From: Acidobacteriota bacterium
GTDB lineage: Bacteria > Acidobacteriota > Terriglobia > Terriglobales > Acidobacteriaceae
DNA: 5,520 bases
Assembly (NCBI GenBank): GCA_021805955.1
Contig: JAJZDO010000383.1
Coordinates: forward strand, 1 to 5,520
Reading direction: 5' to 3'
In this document: piece after piece, positions 1 to 5,520 of the stretch
How the letters are laid out: each line of letters starts with the position of its first letter
How positions within the stretch are numbered: position 1 is the stretch's first letter
Notes under the pieces: model-generated
Databases searched by the model: none
Seen by the model: the letters and a program-made list of their open reading frames with translations, nothing else
What the model was told of the DNA's origin: nothing
Program-made: the position numbers and the translations under genes

Positions 1-105
1 ATCCATGCCATGCAGAAAGAGGGATCAAAAGGTTCGCTGAGAGGAAAGTTCAAACGCGCAGGTTGGGACGATGACTACCTGTTCCGCTTACTGGAGCTAT
101 TTTGA
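1..105 (+). CDS. C-terminal fragment of an unidentified protein
   Basis: Reading frame 1 is open from the window edge for 34 codons and stops at TGA 103-105. The other two forward frames hit stops within this stretch. The tail is basic in its first half (several Lys/Arg around residues 6-19), then reads AGWDDDYLFRLLELF, an acidic patch followed by a hydrophobic helix-like end, which is plausible as a genuine C-terminus. I do not recognise the family. The gene is cut by the window edge, so neither its start nor its domains can be seen. It converges on the minus-strand GH140-type gene, with 73 bp between the two stop codons. It could also be a chance open stretch, since 35 codons is short. Confidence 0.5.
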   Translation: MHAMQKEGSKGSLRGKFKRAGWDDDYLFRLLELF

Positions 106-146
106 AATGCGATTGCCCTGACAGCTTTGCAAACTCGATTGATTGA

Positions 147-178
147 GAGAGATCGATGAGAACACCCACCGATCTCCC
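147..178. terminator. Weak inverted repeat between convergent genes
   Basis: GAGATCG at 149-155 pairs with CGATCTC at 170-176, giving a 7-bp stem around a 14-nt loop. It sits between the stop of the left-edge gene (103-105) and the stop of the minus-strand gene (179-181). That is where a shared bidirectional terminator would be expected. The loop is large and neither side has a clear T-tract, so this is a weak candidate for intrinsic termination and may be chance. Confidence 0.25.
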
Positions 179-1591
179 CTATTGCGCGGCTTTCGGCACT
201 TCCGGCGGATTCCGTTGCAGTAGCAGGAGGGCATCGGGCCAGCCGTCTGGAGTGATGAAGCTCTTCACTCCGCTGGCGGAATACGCGACCTTACGAATGC
301 GCTGGCCTGTCGCCGGATTGATCCAGGTCACGTTCAACCTGGGGCCCTTCAATCGATCGAGTTGGAGTTCCACGGTAGTGGGACTGCTGAGGTACACCAT
401 CGCCCAAGTTTTATTGGATGAAACGGCTGCGGCGTTGAAGGTTGTGCCGCTGCCCTGTCCCGCAGCGAAGAGCGACTGTGCCGGAACTAGATCCCACCAC
501 GGAAGAGCGTCAAACACATGGTGGAGGATGCGCATGTCTTGCGCGCCTTCGCTTCGCAGCGATTTCTTCCAGGTCGGATTCTTGTGCCACATGTCGCTGT
601 GCCCATAGGTAAAGAAACCGCCGGACAGATACGTCCAATACGCTTGCTTGCGGACGATCAGTGGAGTGATTGGGCCCGTAGGATACTCGAGACCTTCTTC
701 GTAGGCGCCTTCACCTAGAATCACCGGCTTGGTCGGTTTCAGTTCATAGTCAATTGTGACTTGTTTGGGTATGTCCTTGTACCACGCCCACGTCTGGATC
801 ATGTCGGCAGAAAGCCATCGCTCCTGCTGCGTGCTGACCAACTTGCCACCTGGATGGAACACGATCAGGTGAGCGCCGCCGTCGCCCTGTTGCAGGCCGT
901 GGCCGATGGCCCGCCAGATATCAGGGGCGTTGGTAAACTCTCGATCACCTCCAACAATCCACACTAAATTGCTGGCATTTCTGTAGCGGTTGCCCAGCCA
1001 GCGCCCATACGCTTCTGCATTGGCCATCGTAATCATCTTGTAATTGACGACAAACGATCCCCAGGCTGGGAGAAGGCCCACGTATAGCCCGTCCTTGGCG
1101 GCTGTGGCAATCACCCAGTCGACATTCTTCCAGTACGCTTCATTGGGTTGTAGGGGATCCCGATGAAACCAAGGCTGTACTCCCGCCATGTTCGGGTTCG
1201 GCTTAGGGCCATGCTCGGTGCCCGTGCCACCATCCCAAACAGCCACCATTTGCACCAGGGTGAATCCCATTTCGGCTCTGGCAGCAAGATACGTGGCCGC
1301 TTCTGTCGGCGCGTAGTCGGTGAGAAGCGTCCAGCCGGTATCGCCGAGCCAAAACAAAGGACGTCCGTCAGAGGTCTGGAAATAGCGCCCGTTGGCACTG
1401 ACATGCAGCGTACTTATAGGACGTGGCCCAACAACTGGCGCATGGCGCTGCCCGTAAGCGGCAAAAGAAAAACTCAGTGCGAGGGACAGCAACGCGACAG
1501 GACGCAGCCGGTTCCAAATCTGTGTCGAAGCAAATGGGAAAAAGCGACGGTCGCACAACCGAGGACATTCGTAGATCGGGCTGCATTTCAT
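179..1591 (-). CDS. Exported DUF4038 / apiosidase-like glycoside hydrolase (GH140-type)
   Basis: This is a complete minus-strand gene of 470 residues from ATG 1591. A TTG at 1609 would add six residues, but the ATG is preferred. Numbering here is from that ATG. A hydrophobic signal segment at about 30-47 ends ...SFAAYGQ. The DUF4038 TIM-barrel follows at about 60-365. It opens with the family-typical ANGRYFQTSDGRPLFWLGDTGW and contains WIVGGD (Asp216) and VILGEGAYE (Glu294). These fit the Asp/Glu catalytic pair known for GH140 apiosidase, but the assignment is by motif position only. A C-terminal beta domain at about 375-465 (WINPATGQ) resembles the 'putative collagen-binding domain' often appended to this family. 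The length is normal for the family. The characterised GH140 enzyme releases apiose from rhamnogalacturonan-II; most DUF4038 proteins are untested, so the substrate is uncertain. The product should act in the periplasm or outside the cell. No good Shine-Dalgarno precedes either start. A TATACT at 1600-1605 (minus strand) is the only -10-like element and has no clear -35. The pre-signal leader of nearly 30 residues is long. Confidence 0.88.
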   Translation of the reverse strand: MKCSPIYECPRLCDRRFFPFASTQIWNRLRPVALLSLALSFSFAAYGQRHAPVVGPRPISTLHVSANGRYFQTSDGRPLFWLGDTGWTLLTDYAPTEAATYLAARAEMGFTLVQMVAVWDGGTGTEHGPKPNPNMAGVQPWFHRDPLQPNEAYWKNVDWVIATAAKDGLYVGLLPAWGSFVVNYKMITMANAEAYGRWLGNRYRNASNLVWIVGGDREFTNAPDIWRAIGHGLQQGDGGAHLIVFHPGGKLVSTQQERWLSADMIQTWAWYKDIPKQVTIDYELKPTKPVILGEGAYEEGLEYPTGPITPLIVRKQAYWTYLSGGFFTYGHSDMWHKNPTWKKSLRSEGAQDMRILHHVFDALPWWDLVPAQSLFAAGQGSGTTFNAAAVSSNKTWAMVYLSSPTTVELQLDRLKGPRLNVTWINPATGQRIRKVAYSASGVKSFITPDGWPDALLLLQRNPPEVPKAAQ

Positions 1592-2676
1592 GCGGCTACA
1601 GTATAGCAACCCAATCGAGCAGGGGTGGGCTTGGACATGCTGGGGAACCTGGCGCTACGATGAACTCACCGGGTTTCCGATCTTGGAGAGAAAAATGGCG
1701 CTCGTTTTTGCGGCGGGCAGCAGTGGCGCTGTGCAGTGGGACTGGGCCCGCGAGACAAACTTCGGCATGTTGCGAAGCGATGGTTTGGAAAAGATATGGG
1801 AGCCGATGATGCGCGATATGGGACAGTTCGCGCGTGAAGCAGAGCCTTGGGCCACGGGACTGGTTCTGTCCCAGGTCGCGCTGGTGCTGCCGCAGTCGCT
1901 ACAACTTTCCGTGCTGAATGGATTCGCAGTGCAGACACAGCAGAACGCCGTTCGCACCGTCTATCAATATGCGCGTAGCGAAGCGTATGCCGTGGGCGAA
2001 TATCAGATCCAACAACTTGGATCACCGAAACTCACCATCATCCCTTCCGCATTCGTTCTGACTTCATCCACATGGCAAGTCATCTCAGGGAAGGTGAAGG
2101 ATGGGGCCACCTTGTTGGTATCGGGACCGTTCGATCTCGATGAACATTTTCACCCGACGGACAGGCAGGATAAGATCAGATTGCCCTATAAAGATGTTCC
2201 TTTGACAATCCGGGACAATGGACTGGATTGGCCCAATGGAAACCTGTACCTCAGCTACCCAGGCGACACAACCACATACTTAAGCCGAGCCGTACTGCCC
2301 AACGATAAGTCCTGGGATGCAGTATCGTGGGGCAAGGGTAAAGTTTTATTTTTTGCGTTCCCCTTCGAGTTGAATAGCAATTTACAGGCAGTTGGCGACG
2401 TGTATCGGTACGCCCTCAAGCTTGCCGGTGTATCCCCTGCCTATCGCACCGCCATTCGGGATGCCGGTATCCTCATTTGTCCCCACTACGTTTCCGCACG
2501 CGACGCTTTATGTAGTTACATCGGAATCGAATCAAACAGAGGATTCGTTTCAGGACCAAAGAAGCGGGAAGTATTTCTCCGGAAATCTTGCACCCGGACA
2601 TGCTGCTCTGCTTCTCGTCGGCGAAGACGGCAAAGAACTGGCGCAGTTCAACTGGAAAGATCGATCGGGCAAATAG
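1590..2676 (+). pseudogene. 5'-truncated, frameshifted glycosidase remnant (beta-galactosidase-like C-terminal half)
   Basis: A frame open from ATG 1590 encodes what looks like the back half of a clan-A-type glycosidase. Near residues 8-60 lie the last barrel elements (EQGWAWTCWGTWRYDE, then GAVQWDWARETNFG). At about residues 147-190 is a flavodoxin/amidotransferase-like segment (KLTIIPSAFVLTSSTWQVI, then GATLLVSGPFDLDEH) resembling the GH42 trimerisation domain. At about 251-283 is LFFAFPFELN...YRYALKLAGV. No signal peptide and no front half of a barrel exist upstream: this frame meets a stop at 1572-1574, and that DNA belongs to the opposite-strand gene. After Pro at 2481-2483 the sense shifts by one base. 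The continuation TTFPHATLYVVTSESNQ...SGKYFSGNLAPGHAALLLVGEDGKELAQFNWKDRSGK is in the next frame and stops at 2674-2676. Staying in the original frame gives an Arg/Cys-rich tail to 2696 that looks like nonsense. Removing one C from 2481-2484 joins both parts. The gene is therefore broken twice. The exact family is not certain, and the ATG is probably fortuitous. Confidence 0.8.
2481..2484 (+). other. Frameshift site in a C4 run
   Basis: Four C occur where three would keep the glycosidase remnant in frame. With CCC the reading goes ...ILICP then TTFPHATLYVV. With CCCC it goes into HYVSARDALCSY and an atypical tail. The change is a homopolymer +1, which is also a common sequencing or assembly error. 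Confidence 0.7.
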
Positions 2677-2724
2677 CTGCCGATACATTTCCATGATCGA
2701 TAGTACGGCACATTGAATCCAGTT

Positions 2725-2752
2725 TTGTCGCTCATATTGACACTCCTATACT
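2725..2752 (+). promoter_or_regulatory. Candidate sigma-70-type promoter for the LamG-GH2 gene
   Basis: TTGTCG at 2725-2730 and TATACT at 2747-2752 are separated by 16 bp. The -10 matches the consensus at five of six positions and the -35 at four. The -10 lies about 60 bp before the ATG at 2814. A perfect TTGACA at 2737-2742 is also present but has no -10 at a proper distance. The call rests on pattern only. Confidence 0.4.
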
Positions 2753-2799
2753 TGAGCGTTCACAAACATCTAAATTCACCACATCGTCCCATTCAGAAC

Positions 2800-2804
2800 A
2801 GGTG
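2800..2804 (+). promoter_or_regulatory. Weak ribosome binding site for the LamG-GH2 gene
   Basis: AGGTG lies nine bases before ATG 2814. It is a partial Shine-Dalgarno with slightly long spacing. It supports the choice of this ATG, which is also the start that gives a complete signal peptide. Confidence 0.4.
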
Positions 2805-2813
2805 CCGCATCCT

Positions 2814-5520
2814 ATGAGCCCTAGCGTTCTCACACTGCGAAATGTCCGATCTATCTCGTGCGTCTTAGGCCTGGCTCTCTGCATTGCGGGCCCACTTCCA
2901 CGCGCGGCGATGGCACAATCTTCGGCCCCGCCTCGTTCCTCACAATCTTCGGCCTTGCCTCTTTCCTATGGATACAACGGGGTCTTCCTGGCGGATGGGG
3001 ATGGCCTGACAAAGCTAATATCTGAAAGCCGTTCGCAAGTTGCGGTCGATGCTCCCTGGTCGATGTATGGCTGGGTATGGCTGCAGGAAGTCCCCGACGG
3101 TCCGACACTGATCTCCGGAATGGGAGATCCACTCGGAGAATATTCGAGATATTTTGCATTGAACGACGGCAAGCTCGTTCTTCGATTCGGGCATGGCAAT
3201 CGCTTGCAATCTACCAACACACTCGGACCGAAAGCTTGGCATTTGCTGGCGGCGACTTTCGATGGCGCAAAGGCCCGTCTTTACCTCGATGGAAAGAAAA
3301 TCGTCAGCGGCACACCAATATTTGGCCCGGTCAGCCCGGTCCTTGAGATGGCCCCTGCGGCGTCTCCGTGGCCGGAAGGGAAGCACTTCGCAGGTAAGAT
3401 CGCATCCTTCCGCTGGGTGCAGCGGGTTGTCACCGAGGCGCAGGTCAGCAACCTGTTCCGCCATCCACCCGAGTTTTCGCTGATCAACTACGAACTTGGC
3501 TCACCGTACTGGCCGGTACAGACGCGTGCGTCCATTGGACTTCGCACTCCCCAGGATCCTTCTACTTTGCCAAGGAGCAATGCGCCATTTTCGCAACCTG
3601 TCGCTCTGGCGGTCCCATCCCAAAGGCCCACGCTTCAGTCCATGTCGGACCATAAGTGGAGGATGGATGCGGGATGGCAGTTGACCGAAGCCGTCAACGT
3701 GAAGGCGCAGGGCGCGGAGATTGCAGCGCCGGGTTTCCAAACCCGCGGATGGATGCCGGCGACGGTGCCGGGGACCGTTTTGACCACCATGATCGATCGT
3801 GGCGTCTATCCCGATCCCGATTACGGACTGAACAATCTCGCAATTCCGGAAACGCTGAACAAGCAGGACTATTGGTATCGCATGGAGTTCACCGCGCCGA
3901 AGGCCACGCGCGGCAAGCGCCTTACCCTGACCTTCAACGGGATCAACTATGCGGCGGTCGTGTGGTTGAACGGTCATCGCCTGGGCATGGTTCGCGGCGC
4001 ATTTATCCGAGGGACCTTCGACGTGACCGACTTCGTCAATCCCGGGCAGGAAAATGCTCTCGCCGTTCGAATTTCACCCCCTCCGCATCCTGGCATCCCA
4101 CATGAGCAGTCTCTCAAAGCTGGCCCCGGACCCAATGGCGGAATGCAGTGCCTCGACGGACCGACCTTTGTGGCAACGGAGGGCTGGGACTGGATCCCCG
4201 CAGTGCGCGATCGCGACACGGGGATATGGCAGGATGTCACCTTGACCGCGACCGGCCAGGTGAAGATTGGCGACCCTCAAGTCATCACAAGCTTGCCGCT
4301 GCCGGACATTTCCCGCGCGGATGTCGATATCGACGTGCCGTTGGAAAATACTTCCAATCAGGCCGTGCGTGGGTCGCTGACGGCATCGTTTGATCGAACT
4401 GTCGTCGTCAAGAACATTACCTTGCCTCCTGGTGAAACCATGGTGCAGTTAACGCCGCGGGAGTTTCACCAGCTTACCGTTGAGCATCCGCGCCTGTGGT
4501 GGCCGAACGGCTATGGCAAGCCGGAACTCTATCGGCTGCAATTGAAATTCAAGGATGGCAATGGCGAGTCGGATGCAAAGCAACTGCGGTTTGGCATTCG
4601 TGAAATCACCTATGAGTTAAGCCTTTTGGATGCTACTGGCCACTTGCGCCGCGTGGAAATTTCTCCGACTGCGGCAAAACTTCGCAACGAAGAGATCGTC
4701 GATGTGACCCATGAAGGGATGAGAGAAATCCCAAAGCAGGGTGCCGATCGGGCGGCCGCCGAGAAGGAACTGGCTTCTCTCCCCGCCGGAATGGATGCTG
4801 CTCGCAAGGCAGAAATACGTTCTTATCTGATGCAGAGCTGGGTGGCTTCGCTACTTCCAGGCGCGGAATCTTCTCCAGCCGTACGCGCCAGCAATGACAC
4901 GGCAACCGCTCCCTATCTTGTTATTAAAGTAAATGGAGTGCGCATCGCCGCCAGAGGCGGAAATTGGGGCATGGACGACATGCTCAAGCGTGTTTCCCGC
5001 CAACGCCTTGAACCGTATTTCCGGCTTCAGCGAGATGCAAACCTCAACATCATACGCAACTGGGTCGGGCAAAACACGGAACAGGTGTTCTATGACCTGG
5101 CGGATGAATACGGTCTGATGGTATGGAACGATTTTTGGGACTCTACGCAGAACTACAATCTGGAACCGGAAGATCCCCAGTTGTTTTTGGCCAATGCGCG
5201 CGACACCATCTTGCGGTTCCGCAATCATCCTTCGATTGTCATGTGGTGTGGCCGCAATGAAGGAGTTCCGCAGCCCATTCTGAACCGTGGACTTGCGTCG
5301 CTCATCCATTCTCTCGATGGAACGCGATACTATTCGCCCAGTTCGAACAGGGTGAATCTCCAGAACAGCGGCCCCTACAGTTACAAGTATCCCATCATGT
5401 TCTATACAACGTCCAATCTCGGATTTTCCGTAGAGGTAGGGACGCCGTCCATGCCTACGCTGGAGTCCTTCCGGAGTACGGTCCCGAAGGCTGACCGGTG
5501 GCCGATCAGCGATGTGTGGG
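2814..5520 (+). CDS. Secreted LamG-domain glycoside hydrolase family 2 enzyme (3' end outside window)
   Basis: The frame is open from ATG 2814 to the window edge, giving 902 codons with no stop. Residues 1-34 form a signal peptide with hydrophobic core VLGLALCIAGPL and probable cleavage AMA|Q. A short Ser/Ala/Pro repeat linker runs to about 51. A LamG/concanavalin A-like domain covers about 51-217 (WSMYGWVWLQ; WHLLAATFDGAKARLYLDGKKI). The GH2 sugar-binding domain covers about 280-475 (LTFNGINYAAVVWLNGHRLG near 372; GWDWIPAVRDRDTGIWQDV from 457). An Ig-like domain (LWWPNGYG near 561) ends at FGIREI 593-598. The TIM barrel shows VNGVRIAARGGNWGMDD (from 706) and NIIRNWVGQN. MWCGRNEG carries the acid/base Glu816, and FSVEVGTPSMP carries the likely nucleophile Glu874. 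These motifs resemble the beta-mannosidase, exo-beta-glucosaminidase and endo-beta-mannosidase branch of GH2 more than LacZ. An extra charged segment at about 604-700 separates the Ig-like domain from the barrel. Export and family are well supported; the exact substrate is not known. Confidence 0.92.
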   Translation, partial: MSPSVLTLRNVRSISCVLGLALCIAGPLPRAAMAQSSAPPRSSQSSALPLSYGYNGVFLADGDGLTKLISESRSQVAVDAPWSMYGWVWLQEVPDGPTLISGMGDPLGEYSRYFALNDGKLVLRFGHGNRLQSTNTLGPKAWHLLAATFDGAKARLYLDGKKIVSGTPIFGPVSPVLEMAPAASPWPEGKHFAGKIASFRWVQRVVTEAQVSNLFRHPPEFSLINYELGSPYWPVQTRASIGLRTPQDPSTLPRSNAPFSQPVALAVPSQRPTLQSMSDHKWRMDAGWQLTEAVNVKAQGAEIAAPGFQTRGWMPATVPGTVLTTMIDRGVYPDPDYGLNNLAIPETLNKQDYWYRMEFTAPKATRGKRLTLTFNGINYAAVVWLNGHRLGMVRGAFIRGTFDVTDFVNPGQENALAVRISPPPHPGIPHEQSLKAGPGPNGGMQCLDGPTFVATEGWDWIPAVRDRDTGIWQDVTLTATGQVKIGDPQVITSLPLPDISRADVDIDVPLENTSNQAVRGSLTASFDRTVVVKNITLPPGETMVQLTPREFHQLTVEHPRLWWPNGYGKPELYRLQLKFKDGNGESDAKQLRFGIREITYELSLLDATGHLRRVEISPTAAKLRNEEIVDVTHEGMREIPKQGADRAAAEKELASLPAGMDAARKAEIRSYLMQSWVASLLPGAESSPAVRASNDTATAPYLVIKVNGVRIAARGGNWGMDDMLKRVSRQRLEPYFRLQRDANLNIIRNWVGQNTEQVFYDLADEYGLMVWNDFWDSTQNYNLEPEDPQLFLANARDTILRFRNHPSIVMWCGRNEGVPQPILNRGLASLIHSLDGTRYYSPSSNRVNLQNSGPYSYKYPIMFYTTSNLGFSVEVGTPSMPTLESFRSTVPKADRWPISDVW
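2914..2967 (+). repeat. Two-copy 27-bp tandem repeat in the linker after the signal peptide
   Basis: Units at 2914-2940 and 2941-2967 match at 24 of 27 positions; the differences are CC/TT at unit positions 15-16 and G/T at position 22. The length keeps the frame and encodes two nine-residue units of the form QSSA(P/L)P(R/L)S plus a small residue. It begins at the signal peptidase site of the LamG-GH2 enzyme and forms its linker. The tandem duplication is seen directly in the sequence. Confidence 0.85.

Larger units (their letters stand above)
2677..2813. other. Intergenic region between the remnant and the GH2 gene
   Basis: This 137-bp gap has no convincing rightward gene. It holds a promoter candidate (2725-2752) and a weak ribosome site (2800-2804) for the GH2 gene. 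On the minus strand it holds a strong-looking Shine-Dalgarno plus ATG (2733-2747) described under findings. No strong terminator is seen after the remnant's stop; only a 4-5 bp stem with a bulge (GGGCA/TGCC around 2667-2682) lies there. Confidence 0.6.

Noticed and set aside
156..608. Rightward open frame of 150 codons
   Set aside because: It lies entirely antisense to the well-supported GH140-type gene and its translation has no domain-like pattern.
1580..1640. Insertion-sequence end or target-site duplication at the junction
   Set aside because: I found no terminal inverted repeat, transposase fragment or matching direct repeat on either side.
1163..1809. Rightward open frames at 1163-1606 and 1423-1809
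   Set aside because: They run antisense to the GH140-type N-terminus or out of frame with the remnant. Their Arg/Cys/Gln-rich composition is typical of shadow frames.
1655..2025. Minus-strand open frames of 100 and 119 codons
   Set aside because: They are antisense to the glycosidase remnant, which reads as real protein family sequence on the plus strand; no start signals were seen.
2737..2765. Perfect TTGACA as a -35 box
   Set aside because: No acceptable -10 lies 16-18 bp downstream; the TATACT at 2747 is only 4 bp away and pairs better with TTGTCG at 2725.
3015..3977. Minus-strand open frames at 3015-3464 and 3501-3977
   Set aside because: They are antisense to the LamG and GH2 sugar-binding domains, which are clearly coding; the Arg-rich translations look like shadows.
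4851..5309. Minus-strand open frame of 152 codons, the longest antisense frame in the GH2 barrel
   Set aside because: The plus strand here carries conserved GH2 motifs including the catalytic Glu, and the antisense protein shows no recognisable family.

Overview
The window looks like part of a carbohydrate-degradation neighbourhood from a moderately GC-rich, soil-type Gram-negative bacterium. The exported glycosidases, their Sec-type signal peptides and their domain style resemble Acidobacteriota (Terriglobia). That assignment is an impression from protein style, not a search result. No rRNA, tRNA, CRISPR array or recognisable mobile element is present.

Layout: (1) positions 1-105 hold the last 35 codons of a rightward gene that I cannot identify. 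(2) A short gap at 106-178 contains an inverted repeat lying between two convergent gene ends. (3) Positions 179-1591 hold, on the minus strand, a complete exported DUF4038/apiosidase-like (GH140-type) glycoside hydrolase with a C-terminal beta domain. (4) Positions 1590-2676 hold a rightward glycosidase remnant. It lacks the N-terminal catalytic part of its barrel and carries a one-base frameshift in a run of four C near 2481-2484. Its truncated left edge abuts or overlaps the start of the GH140-type gene. (5) A 137-bp gap at 2677-2813 carries a plausible promoter for the next gene and, on the opposite strand, a good Shine-Dalgarno plus ATG with no believable gene behind it. (6) From 2814 to the window edge runs a large secreted glycoside hydrolase. 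It has a signal peptide, a short Ser/Pro/Ala linker built from a 27-bp tandem duplication, a LamG (concanavalin A-like) domain, and a GH2 core with both catalytic glutamates visible. Its 3' end lies beyond the window.

Together the two intact enzymes suggest export-based attack on plant or microbial glycans. The GH140-type enzyme would trim side-chain sugars, and the LamG-GH2 enzyme would remove beta-linked sugars of the mannose or glucosamine class. They are divergently oriented with a decayed glycosidase between them, so they are not one operon. I found no clear evidence of a previously undescribed system. The points most worth checking are the gene-decay junction near 1600, the C-run frameshift, the in-frame 27-bp duplication and an extra segment of roughly 85-95 residues inside the GH2 enzyme.
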